Source: Chloroflexota bacterium | Lineage (GTDB): Bacteria; Chloroflexota; Chloroflexia; JAMDCE01 | Direction: 5' to 3' | Length of the DNA: 55,027 nucleotides | NCBI GenBank assembly: GCA_023489135.1 | Contig: JAMDCE010000485.1 | Location: 1 to 55,027, forward strand | Part shown: in pieces, positions 1 to 8,442 of the stretch | Layout: every line of letters starts with the position of its first letter | How positions within the stretch are numbered: the first letter of the stretch is position 1 | Position numbers and translations under genes: made by a program | The notes under the pieces: model-generated | What the model was told of the DNA's origin: nothing | Database searches by the model: none | The model's input: only the letters and a program-made list of their open reading frames with translations

Positions 1-184
1 TCGATTTCGCGTCCGTTGCGCCCTCACCCCAGCATTAGTTGGAACAGATGGTTTGAAACCTGCCCCTCCAGACGGGCGGTTGCAGTGATGAAGCCGGTCC
101 ATTTAGAGCAGGCCCCTGTAGCCTGACCGAGCGTTTCACATATGGACGAGAGAAAGGCGACAGATTGACACGTGGAGGGGATAG

Positions 185-520
185 GTGGCGCGCATCATTG
201 GTACCTACCGAGAAACCGCTGTAAGTAGTGTGAGGCTGACCAAACGCGAAATCGAGATACTGGAGTTAGTGAATCGCGGTTGCAGCAACAAGGAGATTTC
301 TGAGCTGCTTAACATTCGCCTTCAGACGGTAAAGAATCACCTCTCGAACATCTTCGAGAAGCTGGAGGTGAATCGCCGCTTCTCCGCGGCCCGATTCCTG
401 ACCCAGCTTGGGCTGACCCAGAGAGAGAAGGCCTCGTGCGCTCCAAAGGCGATGTCTCCATTGGAGACCGGGTGCAGGCACGCCGGACCACAGCGCACAT
501 GCTGGGATTACCGCCACTGA
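185..520 (+). CDS. Short LuxR/GerE-type HTH protein
   Basis: A 111-residue protein that is essentially one LuxR/GerE DNA-binding domain (residues about 17-75): L-T-K-R-E-I-E-I-L near the start, then N-K-E-I-S-E-L-L and T-V-K-N-H-L-S-N-I-F-E-K-L for the recognition helix. No receiver, PAS or ligand domain precedes it, so it is an orphan GerE domain protein and probably a transcription factor. The GTG start at 185 is chosen for the GGAGGGG sequence just upstream. The last 30 residues are unstructured and Cys/Pro rich and may not be conserved. It stands alone and points toward the convergent helicase-associated gene. Its target is unknown. Confidence 0.75.
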   Translation: MARIIGTYRETAVSSVRLTKREIEILELVNRGCSNKEISELLNIRLQTVKNHLSNIFEKLEVNRRFSAARFLTQLGLTQREKASCAPKAMSPLETGCRHAGPQRTCWDYRH

Positions 521-544
521 TACAGCGCGAAAGAGGATCCTGAT

Positions 545-2218
545 TTACGACGCGCGAAGCGGCTCGACGACCAGATCCTTGGAGACGCTCAGGCCCACCC
601 ACGCCAGCGCCTCTCGCAGCCCGGACAAGCGCTCGGCATCCACGATCGGCACGTCAGGCGCAAGTTGACCGCGCAGGCAGGGCCGAAACCTGCCGCTGTG
701 AACTATCGCGGCGAACAACTCAGGGTGACTGCAGCGCAGAATGGTGACGGGCGCCAATTCGACCGGCAGGGTTTCGCCCGACCAGGCGCGCAGCGCGACG
801 GCGAGCAGCGGTGGGAAAAGGTGTGTGAGCCGACCTTGCAGCAGAATCAGCAGGTCTTCACGGCGCCTGCCCGCCTTCACTGCGGCGCCCACACTCGAAG
901 CGGTCAGTTGCCACTTGCCGTCGAGCGTGCGCTCCGCCCAGCGCGCCAGTTGCGCCCCGATCAACAAATCGCGAGGAGGCTGTTTTAAACGGATAACGCC
1001 GTCCTCGGTAATGGCGAGGCAGCGCTCCAGCGGTTTGGCGTAATCTACGGTTTCGGCAACCTCGCTCGGGTCGAGCTTGCCGTTCAGCAACACAAAGCGT
1101 TCCGCCGCAGGTACGCCCTCCAATCCGCGCTCGAGAGCCGATCGACGCGCCTGTTCGTCTGGGAATTCCAGGAGCCGCGCTCGGCGGCGCAGCGTCATCC
1201 TTTCGCGCAGCGCACGCCATTCGCGAATCTCGGTGACGACGTTCGGTGGCAAAGGCGCTCCCGCGCCGGCTTGCAGGTCGGCGAGCAAGTCGCGCAGTTC
1301 GGTCCCCGCTTCCAGTCTCCGGTACACCGACTCGCGTGTCAAACGATAGTGCGCGATGTGTTGCTGCGCATTGACGCGTTCGGCATGCCGCTCCAGGAAA
1401 GCCCCCTGCGGGGGCGTGACCCGGTCGAGATAAACCACGACGTCGAAGTTCGGCTGGACGATCCAGGCGGTTTGAGGTGACGGCGCGGACCCCTCCCGGG
1501 TCAACAAACCTGAGTGCAAGAGGATGGCGGCAAAGGCGCCGGTGGTATCCGGAAGCGTCAGCCCATCCACCTGCAGACCCTCCTCTCGCCAGCCCATCGC
1601 GCGCGCGAGCTTGCGCGCGTCGTTGACGCGCACGGTCCCGGCCTGAGTCAGATGCAAGCCGCCCAGGTCGTGGATCGCCTGCAAGATGCCGATGATGTCC
1701 AGAGTGACGGTCTGCGGGGGGCGGAACGTCGAAGAAGAAGGCGGCGTGGTCGGCTGCAGCGCCAGAGGTTTCACTTTGGGCGGGCCGACGTGCGCCAGCA
1801 GCCGCTCGTCGGCAAAGATCACGTTGGATCCGTAGCTCGATGAGAGAGATGCTGGATCATACGTGTTGCGGGTCAAGAACAGGCCGCGACGGATAAGCGG
1901 GAGGATCAGCGTGGTGTCACCGTCGCCACTGTAGCGGGACGACGGCAGAGAGTCGCCCGAAGCGCGCAGGGCCAGCGCCAGCGCTCCCGACTCGACCTCG
2001 CCGCCCATTTGCTTGGCAAGGGCGAGGGCGTTTAGCTCGTACGGGCCAAGCGATTTGACGGCTGCCTGAGCGCGACTCGGTTCATTCAGCCCACGGCGAA
2101 TAATCGCCAGACATTCATCTTTTCGACATTGCGAACCCGCGCCCCAGAGGCGCGCTATCCTCTTGAAATCGTCGGAACGCAGCTGAGTCAGGCAATCATC
2201 AAAACGACGAGAACTCAC
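545..2218 (-). CDS. Helicase-associated protein with XPB/Ssl2 N-terminal-like domain
   Basis: A 557-residue protein resembling the helicase C-terminal-associated family (XPB/Ssl2 N-terminal-like). The diagnostic stretch is the I-V-Q-P-N-F-D-V-V-V-Y motif mid-protein, followed by a helical region with Y-R-L-T-R-E-S-V. The N-terminal third is helical with winged-helix character. Members of this family lack helicase motors and often sit near XPB-like or DEAD helicases; none is visible in this window. The GTG start at 2218 is preceded by GGAGGAG, and the stop of the small upstream gene is five bases away, so the two form an operon. A role in DNA repair or helicase regulation is inferred from the family only. 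Confidence 0.6.
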   Translation of the reverse strand: MSSRRFDDCLTQLRSDDFKRIARLWGAGSQCRKDECLAIIRRGLNEPSRAQAAVKSLGPYELNALALAKQMGGEVESGALALALRASGDSLPSSRYSGDGDTTLILPLIRRGLFLTRNTYDPASLSSSYGSNVIFADERLLAHVGPPKVKPLALQPTTPPSSSTFRPPQTVTLDIIGILQAIHDLGGLHLTQAGTVRVNDARKLARAMGWREEGLQVDGLTLPDTTGAFAAILLHSGLLTREGSAPSPQTAWIVQPNFDVVVYLDRVTPPQGAFLERHAERVNAQQHIAHYRLTRESVYRRLEAGTELRDLLADLQAGAGAPLPPNVVTEIREWRALRERMTLRRRARLLEFPDEQARRSALERGLEGVPAAERFVLLNGKLDPSEVAETVDYAKPLERCLAITEDGVIRLKQPPRDLLIGAQLARWAERTLDGKWQLTASSVGAAVKAGRRREDLLILLQGRLTHLFPPLLAVALRAWSGETLPVELAPVTILRCSHPELFAAIVHSGRFRPCLRGQLAPDVPIVDAERLSGLREALAWVGLSVSKDLVVEPLRAS

Positions 2219-2223
2219 CCGGT

Positions 2224-2448
2224 CTACTCCTCCAGTACCTTAGGCGTGTGCTTCAATTTGAGCAAGCGGGCGAGCAGGGCATCCACTTGCTCGGGCTCGA
2301 CGATCGCCATCCGGTCGGAAAGCCGTGCGAGGATGTACGGCGCGGTGGCAGCATCGGCGAGCAGCGTATCCAGGAGGAACGGCTCAGCCACTTCAAGGAT
2401 GGGCAAGTTCTGATGTAGGGTTGCCTCGGCTTTTTCATTTGTCATCAT
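2224..2448 (-). CDS. Small hypothetical acidic protein upstream of the helicase-associated gene
   Basis: About 74 residues, acidic and Leu/Ala rich (L-L-A-D-A-A-T-A-P-Y-I-L-A-R-L), with no family I recognise. The frame can open at GTG 2454, ATG 2448 or ATG 2445. I choose 2448 because a TATAAT box ends eight bases before it, which would place the transcription start on or beside the ATG and make this a leaderless message. It ends five bases before the helicase-associated gene, so co-transcription and a shared job are likely. The short Leu-rich helices could be a protein-binding module. Confidence 0.5.
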   Translation of the reverse strand: MMTNEKAEATLHQNLPILEVAEPFLLDTLLADAATAPYILARLSDRMAIVEPEQVDALLARLLKLKHTPKVLEE

Positions 2449-2455
2449 ACACACT

Positions 2456-2461
2456 ATTATA
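2456..2461 (-). promoter_or_regulatory. -10 box for the small acidic gene and helicase-associated operon (possible leaderless start)
   Basis: Perfect TATAAT on the minus strand, seven bases upstream of the A of ATG 2448. No good Shine-Dalgarno precedes that ATG, which fits leaderless initiation. The -35 region is weak (AATGGG at 17 bases). It lies back to back with the plus-strand promoter at 2483-2511. Confidence 0.45.
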
Positions 2462-2482
2462 CCCCATCCCCGCCACCACCCA

Positions 2483-2511
2483 TTGACACACTTGCAAACA
2501 AGGGTTATAGT
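2483..2511 (+). promoter_or_regulatory. Sigma-70-type promoter for the sodium pump genes
   Basis: TTGACA at 2483-2488, a 17-base spacer and TATAGT at 2506-2511. It precedes the small membrane ORF and the decarboxylase beta subunit, leaving a leader of about 80 bases. Confidence 0.75.
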
Positions 2512-2597
2512 GTCGGAGTAATCGTCCGCCCCGGCGCAGCCGACTCGCGATTACTTCTCTTGGTGGATGTCATTCGATACTGACAGAGGGGGACAGC

Positions 2598-2771
2598 TTG
2601 GAAGCTATTGACGCTTTGGTTTTTGTAATAGGTATCTATGTCCTCACGCTCGTCGTCGCCTTGTTCGTCGCCGGGGCTATCGTGGTTATTCGCTGGGCCA
2701 CTGCCGACCGGGCTAAGCCCGCGATCACCGTTGGTGAGCGAAGCGTAAAGGCAGAGGAGGCGAGGGCGTGA
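2598..2771 (+). CDS. 57-residue single-pass membrane protein, OadG/MmdG-like position
   Basis: A short frame opening at TTG 2598 behind AGAGGGGGA. It encodes E-A-I-D-A-L-V-F-V-I-G, then one long hydrophobic helix (about residues 6-34), R-W-A-T-A-D-R and a charged tail ending E-E-A-R-A. Its TGA stop overlaps the GTG start of the beta subunit (GTGA), a sign of translational coupling. Gamma/delta subunits of sodium-pumping decarboxylases are small proteins with one N-terminal membrane helix that hold the complex together, so size, topology and linkage fit. I see no zinc-binding or Pro-rich tail, so the assignment rests on context. Confidence 0.6.
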   Translation: MEAIDALVFVIGIYVLTLVVALFVAGAIVVIRWATADRAKPAITVGERSVKAEEARA

Positions 2772-3967
2772 TCGAGCAATTACCACGAATCTTCGAGGGC
2801 ATCTCCACCTTCGGCCAGATGGATGCGCAAACGGTGATTATCCGAGTGGCGCTCATCTTTTTGGGACTGCTCCTCATTTATCTCAGTGCCAAGGAAATCC
2901 TGGACCCGCTGATCCTGATGCCCATGGGGCTGGCCATGGCTCTGGTGAACGGGGCCATCCTCACCCTGGAAGGCAAGTTGACCAACCTTTTCGTGGATCC
3001 GATGTTGGCCAAACCCGACGACGTCGTAAACAGCATGCAGATCCTCTTCCTTCAACCCATATACAATCTCACCTTCTCCAATAGCCTGATTGCATGCCTG
3101 GTCTTTATGGGCATCGGGGTGATCACCGATCTGGACTTCCTCATCGCCCGCCCCACCACAAGTCTCCTGATAGCCGTGGCGGCAGAGCTGGGCTCGATTC
3201 TGACTTTCCCGTTGGCCGTGGCTTTCGGATTCACCTACAAGGAGGCCGCCGCCATTGCCATCGTCGGCGGCGCCGACGGTCCGATGGTGTTGTTCACGTC
3301 ATTGGAGCTGGCGAAGCACCTGTTTGTCCCCATCGCGGTGGTGGCCTACGTCTACCTGAGCATAACTTACGCCGTGTATCCGTACATGATCAAGCTGCTC
3401 GTGCCTAAGAAAATGCAGGGGATCGTCATGGACCTAAAATCGATCCCCAAGGTATCATCCAGGCAAAAACTGGCCTTCTCGGTTATCGCGGGCACGGTAT
3501 TGTCGCTTCTCTTGCCGGTGGCAGCGCCGCTGTTCGCTTCGTTTTTCATTGGTGTGATGGTTAAAGAGGCCAACATCACGCGCTATCGGAAGTTCCTGGA
3601 CGAGGTAGTTCTTACGGGATCCAGTTTCTTCCTCGGATTTGTGCTGGGGGCCTTGCTCAGCGTGAATGTCGTTACGGACCCACGCATTGTCCTGATTATG
3701 ATCCTGGGGATGATCGCGCTGCTGCTGTCAGGGCTTGGCGGCTTGTTCGGCGGAATGGTCGTCTATTGGCTCAGCGGGGGCAAGACGAACCCACTTATCG
3801 GCATAGCCGGAGTCTCTTGCGTTCCCACGACGGCAAAAGTGGCTCAGAAGTGCGCGTTCGCCGTGAACAAGAAAGCGATAATCTTGCCCTTCGCCATGGG
3901 TCCTTGCGTGGCAGGCGTTATTACCACGGCCATCATCTCGGGCATCTACGTCGGCCTGCTGCGCTGA
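2768..3967 (+). CDS. Sodium ion-translocating decarboxylase beta subunit (OadB/GcdB/MmdB family)
   Basis: A 399-residue polytopic membrane protein of the family that couples decarboxylation of carboxybiotin to Na+ export. The signature regions are present: T-D-L-D-F-L-I-A-R-P at about 120-129, G-G-A-D-G-P at 167-172 (D170 matches the essential sodium-site aspartate) and N-P-L-I-G-I-A-G-V-S at 341-350. Length is normal for the family. The GTG start overlaps the stop of the small membrane gene upstream. No carboxyltransferase alpha subunit or biotin carrier lies in the window, so either they are encoded elsewhere or this pump works with an unlinked decarboxylase. Substrate cannot be told from the beta subunit. 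Confidence 0.88.
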   Translation: MIEQLPRIFEGISTFGQMDAQTVIIRVALIFLGLLLIYLSAKEILDPLILMPMGLAMALVNGAILTLEGKLTNLFVDPMLAKPDDVVNSMQILFLQPIYNLTFSNSLIACLVFMGIGVITDLDFLIARPTTSLLIAVAAELGSILTFPLAVAFGFTYKEAAAIAIVGGADGPMVLFTSLELAKHLFVPIAVVAYVYLSITYAVYPYMIKLLVPKKMQGIVMDLKSIPKVSSRQKLAFSVIAGTVLSLLLPVAAPLFASFFIGVMVKEANITRYRKFLDEVVLTGSSFFLGFVLGALLSVNVVTDPRIVLIMILGMIALLLSGLGGLFGGMVVYWLSGGKTNPLIGIAGVSCVPTTAKVAQKCAFAVNKKAIILPFAMGPCVAGVITTAIISGIYVGLLR

Positions 3968-3979
3968 TCGGACAATTCT

Positions 3980-4261
3980 ATGCTTCGTCGCAAACGCACC
4001 TGGTTGGGATTGCTCCTCGCCCTGATCGGCATCCTGCTGGCCCGTGTTGTTTCCACCCTGACAGGGTTAGAGGGATGGACAACCCAGACTTACTTGCTGG
4101 GAGTTGTTTCTGCCCTGGGTGGCCTGGCAATGGTCGCTTCTGCCATCCAGGTAACATCCATTAACGTGATCCCTTGCCCTCAATGCTACCTCGTCAACCC
4201 GGTCGAAGCGGATCGATGTACCCGTTGTGCATCCCCATTGAGCAAGGGCGAAGAGCAATGA
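3980..4261 (+). CDS. Small membrane protein with C-terminal zinc ribbon
   Basis: 93 residues: two hydrophobic helices (about 8-26 and 38-58), then a ribbon with C-P-Q-C and C-T-R-C pairs spaced as a zinc knuckle near residues 66-84. It follows the beta subunit by 12 bases and so is probably the last gene of that transcript. Small two-helix zinc-ribbon proteins are common and mostly uncharacterised. The ribbon would sit on the cytoplasmic side if the termini are inside. No function is claimed. Confidence 0.6.
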   Translation: MLRRKRTWLGLLLALIGILLARVVSTLTGLEGWTTQTYLLGVVSALGGLAMVASAIQVTSINVIPCPQCYLVNPVEADRCTRCASPLSKGEEQ

Positions 4262-4400
4262 AGGAGAGGGGCGGACGATGTAGTCACGTCCCCCGAAGGT
4301 CCCACAAGCTCGTACCGCTTCGTACCAGGTTCTTGGTGCGTGCGGAATGCATCGATCACTTGCGACCGGTCAAAACAATGTGCGACAATGAGCGTGAATC

Positions 4401-5123
4401 ATGAATATGGAACTGTTAACAGGACTGCTGAGCATCTCCCTCATAGATGTAATCTTAAGCGGCGATAACGCTATTGTCATAGGGATGGCTGCGCACAGGC
4501 TCCACGGCCGTCAGCGTACGCTGGCCATAGTGCTGGGGGGAGGCGCCGCAATTGTGCTGCGAATCGCTCTCACCGCCGTTGCCACTTTCCTCCTGCGAGT
4601 CCCGGCGCTGCAGTTGGTCGGAGGTCTCCTGCTGCTTTGGATCGGCTTCAAGCTGCTCAAGGAAGAGGAGGAAGCGCAAGGGCACGTTTCAGAAGCCACC
4701 GGCCTGGTCTCCGCCCTGTCTACTATCCTGGTGGCCGACTTCGTTATGAGCACCGATAACATTCTGGCCGTGGCAGCCCGGGCAGACGGTGACCTCTTTC
4801 TCCTTCTTTTCGGCCTGGGGCTAAGCATTCCCCTCCTTATGTTCGCCGGAGGTATCGTCGCGGAGCTAATGAACCGCCTGCAGTGGCTGGTGTACGTGGG
4901 GTCGGGATTGATCGCCTGGACCGGGGGAGAGATGATCGTCAAAGACAAATTCTTTCACGAAGCTGTCGTCGCGACCCAAATGCCCAGCATTTCTAACTGG
5001 TTCCCCGCTGTGACGCTCGTGTTCGTCCTCGGTCTGGCCCACTGGTACCATCGGCGCCCGAGCAAGATCGCGGCCGCCAGGAGACACGCCACCGCGAACG
5101 GCGATGCCGGAAGCCAGGAGTAG
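4401..5123 (+). CDS. TerC/YjbE-family integral membrane protein
   Basis: 240 residues with about seven membrane helices and the duplicated acidic motifs of the TerC superfamily: I-L-S-G-D-N-A-I-V-I near residue 18-27 and M-S-T-D-N-I-L-A-V in the second half. These aspartates are thought to bind divalent metal, and YjbE/YceF/MntX-like members export Mn2+ or help metallate exported enzymes. The ATG at 4401 is taken with a second in-frame ATG two codons on; the ribosome site is weak. I looked for a yybP-ykoY manganese riboswitch in 4262-4400 and saw no convincing one. Confidence 0.8.
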   Translation: MNMELLTGLLSISLIDVILSGDNAIVIGMAAHRLHGRQRTLAIVLGGGAAIVLRIALTAVATFLLRVPALQLVGGLLLLWIGFKLLKEEEEAQGHVSEATGLVSALSTILVADFVMSTDNILAVAARADGDLFLLLFGLGLSIPLLMFAGGIVAELMNRLQWLVYVGSGLIAWTGGEMIVKDKFFHEAVVATQMPSISNWFPAVTLVFVLGLAHWYHRRPSKIAAARRHATANGDAGSQE

Positions 5124-5170
5124 GAAACAAGCCCCGCACTGAAGATCGCCATACGAAAGCGCCAACCGCT

Positions 5171-5809
5171 CTAGTCAACCGGAGCCGTGTTGCCGCGCCT
5201 GACGTGGCGGTAGATGTAGAGACAGACGAGGGCAAACAGAACCAGGATGATGGGAATATCGAAAGGCCGCATCACGGTGCGGATCTCCTCCCAGTGTTCA
5301 CCCAAGACGAAGCCGGCGTAAGCCAGACCCCAGCTCCAAGGGAGCGATCCGGCGAACGAGAGGACCAGGAACCAGCCGAAATTGGCCCGCGCCACTCCCG
5401 CCGGGAAGCTGATGAAGGTGCGAACTACCGGCAGCATACGGGAGAAAAAGACCGCCCAGTTACCGTAGCGTGCGAACCAACGATCGGCGGTGGCAAGATC
5501 GTGCTGCGAGATCAACACATACCGGCCGTATCTCTCGATCGCCCGCCGCCCTCCCCACCGGCCAACCCAGTAAGCCAGCGCGGAACCCAACACATTCCCT
5601 AGAGCACCGTAGAAGCCCGCCAGGAGGGTCAGACTGACTTCAAGCCCCTTGGCCTTGACTAGCATCCAACCGGCGAGCGGCATGACGATCTCGCTGGGCA
5701 GCGGAATACAGGCGCTTTCGATGGCCATCATAATGACGACGCCCGGCCATCCCACGGCGTTATAAACGTCTTGGACGAACCTCAGAATCTCATACTCGAT
5801 CTGCTGCAA
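5171..5809 (-). CDS. DedA family membrane protein
   Basis: 212 residues of the DedA/SNARE-associated (VTT) family, whose members flip lipid carriers or phospholipids and support envelope and proton-motive-force homeostasis. The family pattern is visible: E-S-A-C-I-P-L-P-S-E-I-V near 30-41, a re-entrant G-x-x-x-G region around G-A-L-G-N-V-L-G, and S-R-M-L-P-V-V-R-T-F-I-S-F-P-A-G in the second half. The TTG start at 5809 follows GGGAGG at nine bases. It is convergent with the TerC gene and downstream of the antiporter gene on the same strand, with an 83-base gap. Confidence 0.85.
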   Translation of the reverse strand: MQQIEYEILRFVQDVYNAVGWPGVVIMMAIESACIPLPSEIVMPLAGWMLVKAKGLEVSLTLLAGFYGALGNVLGSALAYWVGRWGGRRAIERYGRYVLISQHDLATADRWFARYGNWAVFFSRMLPVVRTFISFPAGVARANFGWFLVLSFAGSLPWSWGLAYAGFVLGEHWEEIRTVMRPFDIPIILVLFALVCLYIYRHVRRGNTAPVD

Positions 5810-5892
5810 TTTGCCGGGCCTCCCAGAAAACCATTAATCCTCACCACCGGGTGGCGAGGCTTGTGGTAGTGTAGCGAACCCTCCTGCTTCTG

Positions 5893-7212
5893 TCAACATG
5901 CCGGTCGACCAGAACCCCTACCACTCGCGCTCGTTACCTCATCACTGTCGCAGGTATCATCCGACGGTCGGCTCTCGGACGCGGGGGGTGGTTGTCGGGA
6001 CTGATAATCGTCGCTGTAGAGCCATTTCAAGAGCGGAGGCGCCATGACGGTGGTTAGCACGCTCATGGCCACCACAACGGAGAAGAGCTCATCCGAGATG
6101 GCATTGAGCGAGAGGCCAATAGCAGCTACGATCAGTCCCACCTCTCCGCGCGGAACCATTCCGACGCCGATAGTAGCGATGGATCTGAGGCTCAATCCCC
6201 AGGCGCCAATACTGCATCCAACCAGCTTACCGATGATCGCCAGAACTGTGACGGCGAGGGCGAAGCCAACCACTCGCCCGTCCACAAATGCGTGAAGGTC
6301 AACCTGTGCACCGGTGACCACAAAGAAGAACGGTACCAGAAAATCGTACACCGGCTGAGCGTTCTTGATCAAACTATGACGGTCGCGGGTCTCCGCAAAG
6401 ACCATCCCGGCAAGGAATGCGCCGATTATCGCCGCCAGTCCAATATAGGAAGCCAGAGCCGCGAGACCAAGGCAGGTGGCCATGGCCACCACAAAGGGCG
6501 CGTTGCGCATTCTCAAAGCCTCGAAATGTATGCTGTAGCGACGAATGGCCCGCGTCCCTACCAGCACCACGAACGCCGCGAAGGCGATGGCCTCGATGGC
6601 AACCAGAGCAATATGCCACCCCGACACCACTCCAGCAGTTCCCAAACCCACTACGACGGCCAGGAGGATCATACCCAATATGTCATCCACAACTGCCGCG
6701 CCCAGGATGATGCGGGCTTCGGCGGTGCGGGTCACACCCAGGTCCGACAGAACACGAGCGGTGATGCCCACGGAAGTCGCTACCATGGCTGTGCCGAGGA
6801 ACAAAGCCTCCTGACTGGCCCCCCCTCTGTACGTTACGAAGGCGAACCCTGCGATGAAAGGCAGCAGGATGCCCATTGCGCCGACCACGGCTGAGCGCAG
6901 GCCCACACTTTTCATGTCACTCAGCTGCGTTTCAAGGCCCACGAAGAACAGCAGCACGATAGCCCCCACCTGCGCCAGCACCTCATAGATGGCGTCCAGT
7001 GCCTGCCGGGCCGCCTCCTCGCTCTGAAAAAGCTGGACCAGCGCCGGGTCGGGGGTGCCGAATAGACCCAGGGCATAAGGGCCGATGAGCACGCCGGCCA
7101 ATAACTCTCCGATGACAGGAGGCTGATCCAGGCGACTGAAGATCTCTCCGGCCACTTTGGCTACCAGGAAGATTATGAATATGTCGAGAAGTACGTTGGC
7201 CACATACGTCAC
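5893..7212 (-). CDS. CPA2-family monovalent cation/proton antiporter
   Basis: About 439 residues with 12-13 membrane helices, of the KefB/NapA-like sodium (or potassium)/proton exchanger family. Typical stretches are P-P-V-I-G-E-L-L-A-G-V-L-I-G-P near the N terminus, the A-A-V-V-D-D-I-L-G-M core carrying the paired aspartates of the ion site, and V-P-R-G-E-V-G-L-I near the end. No TrkA-N or RCK domain is attached; the tail is a short, charged, low-complexity stretch. I choose GTG 7212 because AAGGGG lies eight bases upstream; a TTG at 7239 would add nine residues. Confidence 0.85.
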   Translation of the reverse strand: MTYVANVLLDIFIIFLVAKVAGEIFSRLDQPPVIGELLAGVLIGPYALGLFGTPDPALVQLFQSEEAARQALDAIYEVLAQVGAIVLLFFVGLETQLSDMKSVGLRSAVVGAMGILLPFIAGFAFVTYRGGASQEALFLGTAMVATSVGITARVLSDLGVTRTAEARIILGAAVVDDILGMILLAVVVGLGTAGVVSGWHIALVAIEAIAFAAFVVLVGTRAIRRYSIHFEALRMRNAPFVVAMATCLGLAALASYIGLAAIIGAFLAGMVFAETRDRHSLIKNAQPVYDFLVPFFFVVTGAQVDLHAFVDGRVVGFALAVTVLAIIGKLVGCSIGAWGLSLRSIATIGVGMVPRGEVGLIVAAIGLSLNAISDELFSVVVAMSVLTTVMAPPLLKWLYSDDYQSRQPPPASESRPSDDTCDSDEVTSASGRGSGRPAC

Positions 7213-7230
7213 TGCAAGAACCCCTTCAAT

Positions 7231-7259
7231 TGTTAACAACTGTTAACGCACGAATTGTA
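7231..7259 (-). promoter_or_regulatory. Antiporter promoter with paired GTTAAC sites
   Basis: On the minus strand TACAAT (7259-7254) carries an upstream TG, an extended -10. Downstream of it lie two GTTAAC hexamers four bases apart (7232-7237 and 7242-7247), close to the expected start point and upstream of the AAGGGG ribosome site. The hexamer pair could be an operator; I know of no specific regulator for it. Confidence 0.35.
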
Positions 7260-7290
7260 CCAGCTTAATTGAAACTCAAGCCAATGAAGC

Positions 7291-7319
7291 TTGTTTACAT
7301 AGAACGTTTGTGCTATAAT
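7291..7319 (+). promoter_or_regulatory. recA promoter with embedded LexA (Cheo-type) operator
   Basis: TTGTTT at 7291-7296, a 17-base spacer and a perfect TATAAT at 7314-7319. Between the boxes, 7302-7313 reads GAAC-GTTT-GTGC, one mismatch from the GAAC-N4-GTTC operator used by Gram-positive-type LexA. Its position between -35 and -10 is ideal for repression and supports SOS control of recA. The leader to the GTG is about 80 bases. Confidence 0.65.
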
Positions 7320-7406
7320 GTGCGCCGGCTGGAGAGTCCGTGGCCCATTTCCGAGGATTTCAGACGAAAGAGTTAGCTGAGAGTGTGTTCAAAAGGAGTG
7401 TGAGAG

Positions 7407-8435
7407 GTGTTAGACAAGGAGAAAGAGCGAGCATTGGAAATGGCTTTGAGCCACATCGACAAGCAGTTCGGTAAGGGTTCCATCATGCGCCTTGGCGATT
7501 GGTCGGCCAAGCTGACCATCGAGGCGATCCCAACGGGCTCAATAGCGCTGGACATGGCCCTCGGCGTGGGTGGGATTCCTCGAGGCCGCATCACCGAGAT
7601 ATTCGGCCCGGAGTCGGCCGGAAAGACCACGCTGGTTCAGCACGTGATAGCCGAAACCCAACGAATGGGCGGGGTGGCAGCCTTTATCGACGCCGAACAC
7701 GTCCTCGATCCGGAATACGCGCGCCGTTGTGGGGTGAACACCGAAGACCTGTACGTTTCGCAGCCGGACACCGGAGAGCAGGCGCTCGAAATCGCCGAAG
7801 CTCTGGTGCGCAGCAGCGCTATCGACATCGTCGCCATTGACTCGGTGGCGGCCCTGGTGCCGCGGGCGGAAATCGAAGGGGACATGGGGGATGCCCACGT
7901 CGGCCTGCAGGCCCGGCTTATGTCCCAGGCGCTCCGCAAGCTCACCGGCGCCATAAACAAGTCCAAGACCGCCGTCGTCTTCACCAACCAGTTGCGCGAG
8001 AAGATTGGCGTTATGTTTGGCAATCCGGAAACCACGCCGGGAGGCCGCGCGTTGAGGTTCTACGCCTCGGTGCGACTCGATATTCGACGGGTGGAAGCAA
8101 TCAAGCAGGGCACAGAGGTCATAGGCAGCCGGACCAAAGTGAAGGTAGTGAAGAACAAGGTCGCACCGCCCTTCAGAATAGCCGAGTTCGACATCCTCTA
8201 TAATGAGGGCATCTCCAAACAGGGAGGGCTCATCGACGTCGGCGTCGAAGCGGCGATCATCCGCAAGAGCGGGGCTTTCTTCAGTTTCGAGGAAACCCGA
8301 CTGGGACAGGGGCGCGAGAACGCCCGCGAGTTCTTGAAGCAAAACGTGGAGATTGCCCAGGAGATCGAGCGAAGAATAAGAGCCGCTCTGCCGAGCAGCC
8401 TGGCCATAGGGAAGGCTGCGCCGGAAGCGGAATAG
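7407..8435 (+). CDS. recA: RecA recombinase
   Basis: 342 residues, normal length for RecA, the ATP-dependent strand-exchange protein and LexA co-protease. Walker A is G-P-E-S-A-G-K-T at 67-74. The family's first L1 region and the second ATP-site strand I-D-S-V-A-A-L-V-P follow, then [11 protein letters not shown] and the [10 protein letters not shown]2 loop. The GTG start at 7407 is preceded by AAAAGGAG. recX begins seven bases after the stop, so the two are co-transcribed, as is usual, and the promoter carries an SOS operator. Confidence 0.98.
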   Translation: MLDKEKERALEMALSHIDKQFGKGSIMRLGDWSAKLTIEAIPTGSIALDMALGVGGIPRGRITEIFGPESAGKTTLVQHVIAETQRMGGVAAFIDAEHVLDPEYARRCGVNTEDLYVSQPDTGEQALEIAEALVRSSAIDIVAIDSVAALVPRAEIEGDMGDAHVGLQARLMSQALRKLTGAINKSKTAVVFTNQLREKIGVMFGNPETTPGGRALRFYASVRLDIRRVEAIKQGTEVIGSRTKVKVVKNKVAPPFRIAEFDILYNEGISKQGGLIDVGVEAAIIRKSGAFFSFEETRLGQGRENAREFLKQNVEIAQEIERRIRAALPSSLAIGKAAPEAE

Positions 8436-8442
8436 GGCAGCG

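Noticed and set aside
4262..4400. Possible manganese (yybP-ykoY) riboswitch before the TerC gene
   Set aside because: Some GGGG and UAG-like bases, but I could not find the paired conserved loops or the expected helix order.
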